Of a DNA stretch of 64,000 bases, positions 10,580 through 22,998 are shown in pieces. Below the pieces are notes generated by a model. The model did not search any database. It saw nothing but the letters and a program-made list of their open reading frames with translations, and was not told the DNA's origin. Each line of letters opens with the position of its first letter. Positions within the stretch are counted from its first letter, which is position 1. The stretch covers positions 124,001 to 188,000 of the forward strand of contig WNNJ02000274.1 in the NCBI GenBank assembly GCA_012934845.2, given 5' to 3'. The translations under genes were made by a program, and so were the position numbers. Origin of the DNA: Pomphorhynchus laevis (lineage: Eukaryota > Acanthocephala > Palaeacanthocephala > Echinorhynchida > Pomphorhynchidae).

Positions 10580-11697
10580 AAAATAACTTAGAATAATGAT
10601 GAAGGAAAACCACAATTCAAAAGAATATTAGAGGTACCGTCAAAGATAACATCTCTCAGGAAAGTATCTTTAAGCGGTACATTTTGAAAGATGGTTTTGC
10701 CAGAATAACATTCAAAAATGTTGATATAAAAGAAACATTCCGGATAAAACTACAACAAATAAATGGAATCAAAGTCACTGACACTTGTCTGCGTGCTACA
10801 GGAATCTTTAGGGATGTTCCGTCGTTCGCAAAGTAGGATGATGTCAAGGATTTGACAGATGAGTACGGAATAACTGTAATAAAAAATGTAAATCATATAA
10901 CCAAGCTTACAGCTCTTTTCTTGTGATAGTAGCTGTAAGTGATTTACAAAAGCTGCGCGGCTCTCGACCTAGAATTTTGGGTCATCCGTTATTTCAGGAT
11001 GACCTGAAATTCCGGTATCCGCAGTGCTCCCGCTGTCAGCGATGGGGTCACTTTTCAAACATGTGTTTGGAAAGTGGTCCTCGCTGTGTGCACTTTGGAG
11101 ACGAGCATGAATCACAAAATTGTGAAAAAAGGTCCGAAAGACCTAAGTGCGCTAACTGTACACATTCACATAGGGCTTATTCTCACACATGCGCCCATTT
11201 TAAAGAATATTTAAAGTGGGTAGATTGTGACAATAAAAACGAGGGTGAAGGAGCACAAACCTTTTTACAAACAGCAAAAAAAACAGTCGGGTGATCAACA
11301 TGTCTCTGAGATGAGAATGTTGATCGACCGACTAAACGAACTGAAAAAAAAGATTACGATAGTGACCGCGAAAAAAAATCTATAAACAAAATTATTGAAG
11401 AGAATGAAATACAAAGTTTGAAAACAGATATAAGCAGAATATCAATAAGTAATTACAAGAACTATAATGCAAATAAAAAATATAGTACAAAAAAACTCAA
11501 ATCGTTTTGCCACTTTAAAAAACGCAGTTCCAGAAGGTGATGACGAAAACATGAAGTTTGGCTCCTTAGTTTCCTCAGACTCGGAAGGATATGCTATTTA
11601 TAAAGTCGTGCACAAACAGGCAAAGAAAGATATCACTTCAAAAGGAGGAGGCACCAAGTTAGGGGAACAACGTCCTCCTAAAGATGCAGCCGTGTAA
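10580..11697 (+). pseudogene. LINE-E ORF1 (zinc-knuckle nucleic-acid-binding protein)
   Basis: A degenerate N-terminal part (ISQESIFKRYILKDGFARIT, about 10640-10850) looks like the RNA-binding fold of I/Jockey ORF1 proteins. The best part (10923-11294) has three CCHC-like knuckles: CSRCQRWGHFSNMC, CVHFGDEHESQNC (one cysteine replaced by histidine) and CANCTHSHRAYSHTC. A 76-codon lysine/glutamate-rich tail follows at 11467-11697. In this family ORF1 packages LINE RNA. Stops between the blocks show it is dead. Confidence 0.7.
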
Positions 11698-12659
11698 AAA
11701 GCGGCGCATTGGGTACAATTCGTTGGAGGACATTTCGTTAATAAGTTGGAATATAGGAATCGTTAGAAACCTAGTTCAATAGGTGGAGAACATTCACAGG
11801 AGGCACGTTCTCCACAGGTTTTAAACACTTTAAACAAGTTTCGAAAATTACAAAATTTTCACATATCAAGTTGACGGTAGGTTATAGCTCACCCTGGTCT
11901 CAATGACAAGCAAGCGTTAAGACGCTTGCTTGATTTCACAATGGTCCAGTGACGTGTGCTCTCATCAACTTCTGAAATTCGTCGTTTCCAACCGTCCGGT
12001 GTATGTAGCAAACTGCTACATAAAACCGGGTGGCTGGCGGATGAAAGACAGTTAGAAGGCCGACAAGAAGTTGCTGCTTAGAGTGTTTAACGCCAGTGCC
12101 CACTACATTGTTGGTGACCTAAATGACTCAGGAGGAGCTCGAGTGGGATTACTGATTGAGCAAATCGGAGAGGCCATAATCCCACTAGAGGGAACGTTTC
12201 TCCAGCGTCATACAGGTTACCAATCCATTTTAGATATCGCAATTAACATAAAAAATGTCAAGTTTAAAATAAAATGTTTAAAAACATAGAATGGGACGGG
12301 TTTAATGGCGGACATTAGCTTGTATACTGGGTTTGGAAGGAAGAAATTGTCCAAAAAACCAGATTTCAACCGACTAAGGCTAGTATACAGGATTACAACC
12401 AAAAAGTTGTTTATAACCAATAATAATGATAATAATATTAGTGAAATTTTAAATCATATAACGAATGAATGTGAGAATGTGTGTGAGTACATAAAATTTT
12501 TTAATGAATTGAGCGTGAATGTTAAAATGATTAGTTTTGATGATTTTAGTTCAAATTTTATAAATAATCAATTGTATTTAAAAAAATATTTTTTTATACA
12601 ATATTAATGTTGAATTATATAATTCAGCAAATAAACACCTGCAGACAAAACGACCTTCA

Positions 12660-13364
12660 TTGCCAAAATACAATCCTAAGGCCTTGCACATAATGAAACT
12701 CTTCTGGGGATTAAGAGCTGGTCCTAATCCGCCTGATCGAAGGAAGTTTCTCATGTGCCGACTCCAGGATCAAATCGATGAAGAGTCGTTGAAGCGTGAT
12801 GCAAGAAAGCTGCTGTCCTACAAGACTTTCATAAAAGTGATATTTCTCTCAAAATGTCAATGGGAGTCAACGGCCAAGGACACGAGACCAATCACCATAC
12901 TCAATAATATGGTTACGGTCTATGAAAGAGCTCTGGCAAGATACCTGGTTCGCAACTACGAGTCGCGTGAATTGTTGGGTGACAACATTCACGGGTTTCG
13001 TAGTGGTAGGGGAACTGAATCGGAAGAGACAAATGAAGATACTGGGATCTGTTTTCGAATCCAGGGTGCACTGGAGATCAGGCATGGCAAAATGTTTGAA
13101 TTAGTAAAAAAAGGTATAAAGTTGTTCTGGCGTGCAAGACGTTTAAATGTCAGTTGTAGTAGGTGTATAGTAGTGCTCAACGCGTTTGTGTTGAGTGGCC
13201 TATACTTCTACTCAAATAATCTTCTACCAGAGCAACGTTATAGATTTTTAAAAAGGCTTCTAGAATTAATTAAAAAAGAATTTAATAATGATGAATATTT
13301 GAAAAACAAATTAATTAAAAGATATGTAAAGTTTTATAATGTAAAAATAAAAATTTTTGAATAA
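12660..13364 (+). pseudogene. LINE-E reverse transcriptase, N-terminal part
   Basis: The frame gives DTRPITILNNMVTVYERALA, then ARYLVRNYESRELL and HGFRSGRGTE, the first conserved blocks of an I/Jockey-like polymerase. The palm motifs are absent. After about 13090 the frame becomes unrelated and lysine-rich, so its last 90 codons are probably read-through into decayed DNA. Confidence 0.65.
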
Positions 13365-13460
13365 TTTTAATTTTTTGAATGAATTTGACTTACTTTGTTT
13401 TTGTGTTTAATTATATGTAAATTATTTGTTGTATAAAAAATAAAATATAATTTTATTGTT

Positions 13461-13789
13461 CAAATGTGGTTTTATTTATTTATTTTTATCAGTTTTTACC
13501 ATCACAAATCCGGAAAGAAAATTATTACGAGAGTCAAAAGACAAATGCTTCGCGTAGACAGGTTTGCAGAAGAGCGCATATAGGCGTAATATTTACTTTT
13601 CATAAATTCAACGTTCATTGTTAATCGATGTTTTTTTACTTTAATAAATTCTTACATTTTTTAAATACATTGTAATTTGCTGAAGATACTAACAGAAGTT
13701 AGCGAAATATAAAAAATCCTATTTTCTTTGATCCAGATCCAATAATTCTTTATCAATAATGGATCACATTATCAACTATTTCAAATCAA
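13461..13789. other. Unassigned AT-rich sequence
   Basis: No recognisable coding content. It lies between the LINE-E end and reverse-strand PLE-1 copies. Confidence 0.5.
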
Positions 13790-15420
13790 TTCTTTATTTT
13801 AATTACAAATTTCCCGTCCTCATGGGGGTAACAGCTTATACCTTATTTTGGGAATATATTTACTTATATCTGCTCTTATTATTTTTTTACTTTTAGAAAT
13901 TTTTAAAAGTATACCTATATTTATATTATCTATACATTTATTAATGAATTTAATGGTCTGTGTATATTTTTTATCGTTATTATATACATTTATTGACCGA
14001 TTATAGTATTTTATATTACAATAACTGTCCATCATACAACTCAAAACCTCATAATCGTTAGTTAATCTTTGATTTATAAGATGTGTTCTACTATATATTT
14101 TCTATCTATATCAATAAACTATACATGAAGTTTATGGTTCTAATATTGCATTCTGTTTCTATAATGATTCTAATATCATCATTACATAATGATTTCAATT
14201 CTTTATTATAATAACAAATATTTCGTTCTAATAGCGGTAAACGTTTCTACCTTATTCTAGAAACATATTTACTTAAATCTAATTCTGTTGATTCTTTACT
14301 TTTAGAATTATTTAAAACTCCACCTAAATTTATGTTATCTATACATTTATTAACGAAGTGTATGGTTAATGTATATTTTCTATTGTTATTATTTACATTT
14401 ATTGTATGATTATAGTATTTTGTATTACAATAACTGTCTATTATAAACCTTAGCATATCATTTTCGTAGGTATTCATTATACCTACGAAAATGGTATAAT
14501 TTATGAAAATTATATTAATAATTATATCATTAATAAAATTAATGAAAATTATATAAATAAATATAATTATAAATCATGATTTATAATTTAATTTATGTGA
14601 TAAATGTAATACTAATTGTTAATAATTAATTTTCAAAATTCATTTTCTAAAATTACTTAAATTTTCTTTCAATTTTACTTTAATTATTAATAAAATTCCA
14701 TCATTTTTAAACAATTAATTGTTCAAATGAAATAAATTTATACTTAGAAACTTGAAGATGTCTAATGTTTATGCTGATATATTTCGATTATGATAAAAAT
14801 TATTTTCATTTTATTTTTAATTTTATCAAATATATATTCTTTCCAAATGTTTATCTTAGATATATTCGAGCTTTCACTATTAATCAGCTTACTAAAGTAA
14901 CCATTTAAGTTATTATATAACGAATTGTAAATTTTATTTTTGTCGTTGTTATTATTTAATCTATATTTATACCCTTTTGATAGCAGCTTTCTTAATTCAC
15001 AATTTTCAATTAATTCTAGATTATGGGTACATATATGTTCATTTATTTTATCAAAACTAAGACTTTTACAATTGCATTCTGTTTCCATTGTTTCTAATAT
15101 TATCGTTACATATTGATTTTATTTCTTTATTATAATTACAAATTTTTCGTCCTAATGGTGGTAGGAGTTTATACCTTATTTTAGGAATATATTTACTTAA
15201 ATCTGACTCTATTATTTCTTTACTTTTAGAATTATTTAAATTCCGGCTATATTTATGTTATCTATACATTTATTAATGAAGTTTATGATTAATGTATATT
15301 TTCTATTGTTATTATTAACATTTATTGTACGATTATAGTATTTTGTATTACAATAACTGTCTATTATACAACTTAGCCTATCATAGTCGTTAATTGATTT
15401 TTGATTTTTTGTACAAATGA
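13790..15420 (-). mobile_element. Serial PLE-1 N-terminal copies
   Basis: The reverse strand shows repeated PLE-1 N-termini. One is at about 14044-13820 (MDSYCNIKYYN ... KFINKCIDNINIG ... YIPKIRYKLLPP). A second, diverged, is at 14477-14247. A third set is at 15400-15110, followed by the downstream part at 15088-14762 (METECNCKSLSFDKINEHIC ... KGYKYRLNNNN ... KIYNSLYNNLNGYFSKL). The last contains the uninterrupted LINE-A target at 14953-14977. The repetition of N-termini without polymerases suggests truncation within tandem arrays. Confidence 0.75.
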
Positions 15421-15435
15421 TATCTTTAGAAAAAC

Positions 15436-15789
15436 TAAATGATATCTTTAATTTTATCTAATATATATTGTTAGTTGTTTAGTTAAAACTAGCACAATTA
15501 CAGCAAAAAACAGTGTATATTATTTAAATTTTCATAGCTTAAATTTCCATATATATGTTTTCCAAATGTTTATCTTTGATGTATTTTAGCTTTCACTATT
15601 AACCAGCTTACCGAAGAAGTTACCGAAATGCATTGTTAAGAATTCTAAGCCGAGTTTCCTATATTTATTACCTAAGATTCGTAAAGATACTTATTGTGCA
15701 CGCCCTATTGTTGCGTCATACTCTACTTTTTCCATTAAATCTCAAAATAAATTGCTACTATCTTAAAATAACAAGAACAATTTCTTGAC
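15436..15789. mobile_element. Mixed PLE pieces beside the RTE copy
   Basis: About 15535-15605 matches the reverse-strand PLE-1 N-terminal region. From about 15628 the forward strand reads FLYLLPKIRKDTYCARPIVA, a Penelope-like polymerase fingers motif (LLPKIHK..., RPIV). The two pieces run in opposite directions. Confidence 0.55.
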
Positions 15790-17945
15790 AAGAAAAAACA
15801 ATAAATATACAAGATTTTCACTATCAACCACTGGTCCAGGTGTCGGGTCGTGGAGGCGGTGCACTAACCAATCTATTCCAGACATCGCGATCATGGGCGA
15901 CAAACCAGAGTTTTCGTTCAGATATCCAAAGGTGATCTTCGGTCCGGTTTCGAGATTTGATCTTTCCGCCGGTATTGAGGTTTACCTCAAGGTCTTTATC
16001 GAGAAAGTCCGGCCACAAAAATCCTCCGAGGAAGGCGATCTTCAGACATCGTCAGAACGTTTCCTAATCACCTCAACGGACTTTGTTCGATGTGACGAAG
16101 CAGCAACTTTACTCCGAGTTCATTCTAGATGACCGAATTCTTAAACATATCTCTTATGATAAGACCGGTTACACCGCGAAGCAACCTTATATCTGTCGCC
16201 TGTATCCGAGATATTATCTTTTCAGATATAAACCAAAGCACATATCCATAGGTTAAGATAGGAACGAAAATTGCGTGATAAACCGAAAGCGTCGCCAAAA
16301 GACTCAACTTTCGCTTTACCACGACATACCTGTACAAAGAACGCATTGGTGCGTTGGCTGTACAAATCCGCTTTTCAATCTCCTTATGTCCCCGCCTTCC
16401 CTCGAGAACAATACCCCAAGATACTTGAAATAATCCACATCAGAAAGAACCTTATCCTCAATCCGGATTGACATTGGCACATGAATTCGAGAAGAATACA
16501 TTAAGGCAGTCTTGGAAGTACTAACCAATATCCCTTCCGCTTGGCATTCCATCGGAAATCGATCTAGTAGGCATCGTAAGTCCTCAGGACAAGAAGACAA
16601 CAAGACAAAATCATCTGTAAAAAGCAGAGATGGTATCCTGATAGAACCGAACTGAAGAACGACATCCGTCAGAACAGCCCGTCTCGGAATTTTGTCCGTG
16701 TAAACAAGGAACAAAAGTGAAGACAAAGGACAACCCTGACGAAGTTCAACGCCTACTGAAAAAGATTAAGATTTCCTACTTAGAACACGAATACAACTCA
16801 TACTTTGTTCACATAGAGAAGCCACAGCTACTTGAAGATAGTGTTGTACATTATACTCCCTTATTAACTCTCACAACCTCTCTCGAGGAACTCGGTTGTA
16901 CGCCTTCTCCAAATCTACAAAACACATGTAGACCGGTTGAGCGAACTTCCAAGACTGTTCAAGGATAGTTGAGTAAGTAAAGAGCTGATCCGTTATCTCA
17001 CGACCTGGACGAACGCCGCATTGTTCCTCTTGTAAGTGTCCTTTAATTATAGGCATATCCTTAACTCAAGAATCCTAGCAAATAGCTTGCCAGTTTGGCT
17101 AAGCAGAGTGATGCCCCGATAATTGTAACACACTCTTGGGTCACCTTTCTTAAAGATCGGTACCACCACCCGAGCTCGCAACTCATTTATAACTTGCCTG
17201 ACTTCAATGCAACGTTGAATATCCGTGTAAGCCACTTCATGCCAACAACGTCGAGAGTCTTTAACGCTTCAGGTCAAATCTCGTCTACTCCAGAAGTCTT
17301 TTCATTATAAAGTTTTTTAACATCAGCAATGAAAACTTCCAAACGGAAGAGGTCATTAGCGGCTCTACTTCTACAAGAGAAGGCATATCCATTGGATTAA
17401 GTTGACTACTAAAATGTTCTTTCCAATAAACAAGAATTTCTCTAATGTTAGTCAGCATAGATCCTCTCTTGTCATATACAGTTTGACGAGTTTTCTGCTT
17501 TCCAACACGAAGGTTTCTGATCGTCTTCCAGAACATCTTCGAAGCTGACCTTTAATCAAGTTATAAGTGCTCTCCAAAACTTCGTTCAAGCCCCCCTCTT
17601 CGCTTCGGTAACTGCTCGAGCTGAAGCTTTCTTTGCCCTTCGGTTCTTGTCTAAAGCTTTTACTGATTTATCTGGCAAAGTTGCCTTATAAACCAGCTTC
17701 TTCTGTTGGACAAAATCTTTAACTGTTGGTGTCCACTAATCAGTTCGAGTAGGTCCTCCGCGACAAGCACCTAATTTCTTTGAGTCACAACTTTTTACAG
17801 TTGCTTTGGCAAGCGAGTATCTGAACATTTCCCGTTCCCGATCAATTCTCTTCACCTTTTCTGGCAACCGAAAGAAATCTTTCCGGATGTAGCCAGAAAA
17901 ACGTTCGTTGACAGAAACATCTGCTAGACGCTCTCAAATGAACAT
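15790..17945 (-). mobile_element. RTE copy 1 (Rex3-like), endonuclease end to 3' end
   Basis: Read on the reverse strand: an endonuclease/linker remnant (about 17940-17540), VVVPIFKKGDPR and NYRGITLLS (17235-17047), EEQCGVRPGREITDQLF and CFVDLEKAYNRVPR (17056-16871), then LLFTDDFVLLS (FTDD for FADD), YFKYLGVLFSREGG (16726-16316), and YVVVKRKLSLLATLSVYHAI / LTYGYVLW (16346-16125). A 3' segment to about 15790 follows. The order and motifs match the RTE clade, Rex3 type, which uses an APE endonuclease. Several frame breaks separate the blocks. A 19-bp direct repeat (15417-15435 and 17946-17964) brackets it together with the mixed PLE pieces. Confidence 0.8.
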
Positions 17946-18232
17946 ATGATATCTTTAGAAAAACCTCTTATATTTACCTCAAGATCTTTCAGCTTATTAT
18001 CTCTTAAAAGTTATTTTAATATTTCTAATTGTTCATTTATATACTTATCTTTTTTAATATTTTTAACTCTATTTTTCCTATTCCTTTTATCACCATGACT
18101 TCTTGGTTTGCGTTTAACTGGATTATTATAATATAGTTGTTTATTATGTATTATACTATTTCTGCCATTTCCTTGTACCAAGTTGCAACAACCTTGCGAA
18201 TAACTATTACACATACGAAGATGTTCTTTCAC
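17946..18232 (-). mobile_element. PLE-1 GIY-YIG tail
   Basis: The 73-codon reverse frame 18232-18011 ends NPVKRKPRSHGDKRNRKNRV, matching the end of the PLE-1 protein at 1374 nearly residue for residue. The nuclease core is missing. Confidence 0.75.
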
Positions 18233-18239
18233 GATTCAG

Positions 18240-18455
18240 TTTTAAGTCAATTGATGGAATTAAGCTGTGATGTTAATTTACATACATTTGAAATTCATTG
18301 AATTTAGATTTCTAGTAATATCGAATTTAAATTTCTAGCTTATAAACAAATTTCCTTTTTGATTCATACTTGTATATGCTGAAATATATTTCTACTTTGC
18401 CCGTGACACATGGGTCGATAAATAAATATTTCTCTCATAATGAATAAATTATATA
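18240..18455. other. Unassigned AT-rich sequence
   Basis: No recognisable content between the PLE-1 tail and the 3' end of LINE-B copy B1. Confidence 0.5.
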
Positions 18456-19545
18456 TAATAATTAAGTAATCAGATCAGAAATAACCAACGAAAAAAATCG
18501 TTTCTCGGGTTCAGACATTTCCTGTTGACCATAATCAAAAGCCAATATTGGATGCCGATCGAGTGAAGCTAGCATGGCTTTGGCGTTGCCCCTCATTAAA
18601 GCGGTGGATATGCGCTGGTATAAACGTGTGGCAGTCATTACGTATCCGATTTCGTTTGTCTGGCTCATATTATTCGTAATCCGCTTGATCACCCTGTTTC
18701 CTTCGTCATTCCATCCACCAAAGGTCTCCACTACATGTACTCCGCTGTTTCGACACTTTCCTTATATTTCCTATCCTTGACATTGATAGCGTACAAGTGG
18801 CAGCGTCGAGTTGTACTTTGAAGGCGGAGTGACGGTATGCGGACTGTTGGGGAGGGTGACTGTAATAAGAGGGTCTCTATAAAAGAGGATGTCTCGCGAG
18901 CGATCATGTTGGTCCGGGATAATTCCTCGTACTTCCAGGGCTTCATCCATTCGAGCCGATTGTGCGGCTGCGAAAACCACGTCGAGAATGGCGTTGTGCC
19001 TCAGTCCTTGATAACCCCCAATCTGGCAAGTGAGTGTATTCCTCCCTTATCTGCCATACGCATGTTTCGGCTGCATTGATAGACTTTTTCGTACAAGCTA
19101 ATCCCAAGCCACATTCGGGCTGGGATGTAGAACTGTGAGGACGTTAGTTCTTTTCCGGATGCCGTGTTTGGCACGGCGCTAAGCCAAGTCCCAGCATTTG
19201 GACACGGCATTGCGTGTAGTTGGGCACGATCTTTTTCAGTAGAGAATTGTTTCAGCTGGGTCGAGGCAAGATTGCCGATCAACCGTGAAGTTGATGTTTA
19301 AACCCCTCTGTATACGGTATAAAGTGCGAGCCCATCGCGGTTATTAGAGTTACCAGTATCTCGGAATAGCCAGGAAATAGTGTAGCGTCCAGACTGTATA
19401 CCTCTTTTACCTGCCTCACGATATGGATGAATGCGCTTTGGGCGTGCGCGTCATTGCATCATAGACCGAAGTCACCCCGACGGATTGATAGTTTCATCTG
19501 TGATTTAGTCGCTTTATGTTGGGTAGAGAAATAGCGGCCGAAACC

Positions 19546-19860
19546 TAAATATGTAAATTTATTTAAAATAAATTTACACTATTAAGCGGGAATTTTTTAT
19601 GGAAAATAAATAATTGTATTAGAATAAGATACACTATATAATCAAATTTCATCAGAGGACATACGTCAGTAACTCGTATTTGGCCCCGATGATATATTTC
19701 GTCGAGGAATAGGGGCTGAAATCTGGTAGCATAGCAGTTATTCCTGATGACCTCTAATCCTTATTCTTATGCATCTTCTGTTATTTATAATGTCTATTCA
19801 TAAAAATAACTTTTATTTTAAATTTTAATTTTATATTTTAACAAGATATAAGTTATATAA
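19546..19860 (-). repeat. Dispersed non-coding repeat inserted in LINE-B1
   Basis: This stretch has the word order seen in at least six other places (for example 31290-31490, 48480-48690, 58080-58440): ...ctattaagcggg..., ...tcgaggaataggggc..., ...gtagcatagcagtt..., ...gacctctaatccttattc.... It separates LINE-B1 segments that are contiguous in B2, so it inserted after B1. It is probably a MITE or SINE; no coding capacity is seen. Confidence 0.65.
19552..19576. repeat. 25-bp palindrome
   Basis: Two 12-bp arms (gtaaatttattt and its complement) around one base, at the edge of the dispersed repeat. It may mark a terminal or subterminal structure. Confidence 0.75.
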
Positions 19861-21569
19861 AATCTTATAACAATTATAACGGCAATTTGTCTGTCAAATT
19901 ACTGACAAAACGTTTTTGTTATTCTTGGATCGACTAAGCGTAGGAGATGGTTGGTTTATCCTGGACGAGGAAGCGCAGTGTCGGAGTAAAAAAATTCCAC
20001 TTTAGGGTCTGGCAGCTTGTCTACTGCATCAATTGTCTGGACCAGCGGTGGAACCCTTTATTAGTCAGGTTGTTCTCCATGAAGGACTCATCACCAATTG
20101 GTATGCCCAGCAAGTACAGGTTCGCGGAAGTATCCTCCAAAACTGCCTCGGATGGTAGATCCAGGCAAGTGTTTACGGCTTCAGGCGAGCCGATGTCCCT
20201 GGTATTTCGCCAATTTAGCTTGAGCTTCATCAACTTGAAGTTCGCATCTAGCCAGCTGAGTGTGGAAGCGATTGACGATGGCGTCCTGGCTACTATAACG
20301 TCAACTAGGTATCACGTGTTAAGGTTTATTTTGGGGATATGGGATACATGTTCAATTGTACTCTTAATAGTCAAGGAGAAGAGGAACGGGCCCAATGGAT
20401 ACCCTGCTGGACTTCTTCTCATGAGTTGAAAGGGGCGAGTGAGCCGAAACGAAGGAGTGCATTGCACTTGTACGTAAGGTCAAACCACGGCAACAGGTCT
20501 AGTGCGTTCTCTCGGATCGCTGCTCGTAAGTGTGATCTGGACACTGATCTGCCGACGGCTATTGGTATTATACCCCTTCCTTTTTTGGCAATGGATCAAG
20601 GTTTTTGGCAATGCGCCGCCGATGTAGGGCGCCACTTAAGGAGATGCGAGTCCTGCAAGGAGATGGTTGACAAGATGCGTCAAATTCTTAGCTAGTAATC
20701 CGTTGCTATTGACTCGTAACATATCCTGGAGATGCTCCAGCCTTAGCTCGAGGCAACCTGGTCCAGACGCTGAGTGAATGGAGTTGACTGCGGCAAAAAC
20801 TGTTTCGCGACTTACAAGTATTGACGAAGACAGATTGTTCGAGCGCCGTTCTGTAAGACTAGTGGAAGAGAGTGGTTGATTCTGGCAGCTGCTGTATGTG
20901 GGAAGATGTAGACTTTGCAGGAGTGTCCGTGCTTGTGAATATGGGGTGGACATTCCGACTAAAATCAGGCTCTGGACTGCTTTTCTGCAATTTCCGTATT
21001 TGGCCAGAGTTCAGAACTGTTCTTCACAGTTCTAACTCGCCGTTCTGTTGGCTATTTGATTTCCGGGTGGCGTTGCTCTCACTGATGGCAAATCAGGTAA
21101 GTCAAATGTCGCGAAGGCTCTTATTGGCTCGCAAATGTGCTTTTCGACCTTATGTCGACCTTTGCATGTTGTGGGTATTGATCAACTGAGTCACAATTTT
21201 GCGAAGAGCAGCAACATTACCTATGAACTGACATCTCCGATTTAGAGTGGGCGTTTGATGTTGTTCCAAAAATGGTGGGCTGATAGGATCCGTGCTTTGA
21301 ACGGAATTAGTATGACCGTAGGCAATTCTTTGAGCCAACATGATTGAAGACACGATAGACGTTTTGAATCGTTTACTTGAACGATTGGAACTGATAATGG
21401 TGATTTGATGACATCTGTGGTGGCTCCGTTGGATTGTGCCTCCGGCACATGGTCGGAACAGCTCTAAAGGAATGCCTTGCCCGAATCTGGACATCTTGAA
21501 CCTCCGAATTTGTGAAAGCGGAACCGTGAATAGTAGCTTAATGCAATGTTTCTCCGGCAGAGGAGACAA

Positions 21570-21857
21570 GGGCGTTTTATTCTTTAAATTTTTGTAGTTA
21601 ATTGCGCTGTATCTTTACAATTAATGTAAATTACTTGTCGATATTTGTTCAAATAGTTGTAAGCACGTTAAAGATTCCCACGATCATAGTTCTTCACATC
21701 AGAGTTCTTTGCTATTTTGTGTGTTTAGCTTGTAGTAATCAGATTGTAGTTAGATTGTAGTTAGCTGCTATTTTGTGTGTTTAGCTTGTAGTAATCAGAT
21801 TGTAGTTAGCTTGATTGTAATTAGCTTGTAGTTACGAGCAAATAGCGGCGGTTCGCT
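21570..21857. repeat. Spacer between head-to-head LINE-B copies, with 56-bp tandem duplication
   Basis: The block starting gctattttgtgtgtttagc at 21711 is repeated at 21767 (period 56 bp), followed by further ttagcttgtagt echoes to about 21833. It lies between the divergent 5' sides of LINE-B1 and LINE-B2. Confidence 0.75.
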
Positions 21858-22998
21858 AGCAGAAAACCTGACGCACCTTGTCAACCACCTTCTGGCGGGA
21901 CTAGCACCCTCTGAAGTGGCGCCTTACATAGCCGGCGCGAACTTGATCGCACTTCCCAAAAAGGACGGGGGTATAAGACCAATTGCCGTTGGCGAAACTC
22001 TACGCCGTCTGTGCTCGAAATGCATATGTCTCCAACTCCGCAAACGTTTCGCTGGTCTACTACAACCAACACAACTAGGAGTAGCAACGCCTAACGCAGT
22101 GGAAAGGATCGTTCACAACATCCGACGAATCCACGAACTTCACGCCAACGACAACAACTGGGCCTGGGCAAAGATCGATCTTTCAAACGCCTTCAACTCA
22201 TTGTCCAGAGCGCACTTACGAGCAACTGTCCGAGAGAACGTCCCAGAGATCTTGCCATGGTTTGACTTTTCATACAAGTGCAAGGCACCCCTTCGTTTTG
22301 GCCCGCAGGACCCTCTCAATTCATGTGAAGGAGTCCAGCAGGGGGATCCATTGGGCCCATTCCTCTTCGCGTTGGCCATTAAGAAAACGATTGAACACGT
22401 TTCTCATATCCCTGGAATAAACCTCAACATGTGGTACCTGGACGATGGCATAGTCGGCGGGACGCCTTCGGCAATCGCATCCGCACTCGGCTGGCTAGAC
22501 ACGAGTTTCAAGGCGATTAAAGTGCAGCAAAATTGGCGAAATACAGAGGTCATCGGCACACTTGAAGCCGTTAGCTCTTGCTTGGCCCTACTATCCGAGG
22601 TGGTTTCGGAGAACACCTCTGGAAACATGCACTTGTTAGGCATACCCATCGGTGACGAGTCCTTCATAGAAACCCACCTGACAAACGAAATTCTGCCACC
22701 GCTAATCCAGACAATTGAAGCAGTAGCCAAGCTGCCAGACCCTCAAGTCGGATACCTCCTACTCAAACACTGCGCTTCCTCGTCCAGGATAAACCACCTT
22801 CTCCGTTCAGTTGATCCAAGGATTACAAAAACGTTTTGTCAGTCATTCGACAGACAAATCGCCAGCGCCGTTCAGAAAATATGCGCGTGTCAACTACACG
22901 AAGCAGCAAAATCACAGATGACACTCCCAATCCGTCTGGGAGGATTTGGCCTAAGATGCAATGCGGCGCATGTCCAGAGCGATTTATACACAGCGTGA
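21858..22998 (+). mobile_element. LINE-B copy B2, reverse transcriptase frame
   Basis: The frame is open from about 21858 to 22998. Fingers: ANLIALPKKDGGIRPIAVGE. Motif A: KIDLSNAFNSL. Motif B: GVQQGDPLGPFLFALAI. Motif C: WYLDDGIVGG, catalytic aspartates intact. Primer grip/thumb: LLGIPIGDESF and LPIRLGGFGLRC. The frame then shifts by one step near 22950-22990 into the endonuclease frame. GC content is clearly higher than in the flanks. The N-terminus is cut at the equivalent of LTHLVNHLLAGL, so the copy is 5'-truncated, but the polymerase core looks complete. Confidence 0.85.

Larger units (their letters stand above)
10080..13460 (+). mobile_element. LINE-E, I/Jockey-like, two-ORF LINE (broken)
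   Basis: The element carries an ORF1 with zinc knuckles (about 10580-11697), a trace of endonuclease (12071-12290) and the start of a polymerase (12660-13090). Between them are A/T-rich intervals that look foreign or eroded. A possible 5' leader lies at 10080-10280, and an A/T-rich end follows 13364. The order ORF1, endonuclease, reverse transcriptase and the YERALARYL / HGFRSGRGTE polymerase start match the I/Jockey side of the APE-type LINEs and resemble LINE-D. Most of the polymerase (palm motifs A to C) is gone. Confidence 0.65.
18462..21569 (-). mobile_element. LINE-B copy B1 (RLE-type LINE, broken)
   Basis: Reverse-strand blocks from 5' to 3': ESRETVFAAVNSIHSASGP-like N-terminal region and LTHLVNHLLAGL (20953-20636), LLGIPIGDESFMENNL (20233-20021), then after an insertion the MWLGISLYEKVYQC / GIHSLA zinc-finger region (19282-19001) and ETFGGWNDEGNRVIKR ... 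MRGNAKAMLASLD (18731-18462). Each block aligns with copy B2. An upstream tail (21569-21150) probably belongs to the LINE-B N-terminus. The last residues after PEKRFF differ from B2 and B3. A dispersed repeat at 19546-19860 interrupts it. Confidence 0.75.

Noticed and set aside
15785-16132. 115-codon forward frame
   Set aside because: Antisense of the RTE copy 1 3' region; the matching sequence recurs at 48720-48960 as a repeat.
19947-20429. 160-codon forward frame
   Set aside because: Antisense of the LINE-B1 polymerase segment (LLGIPIGDESF on the reverse strand).
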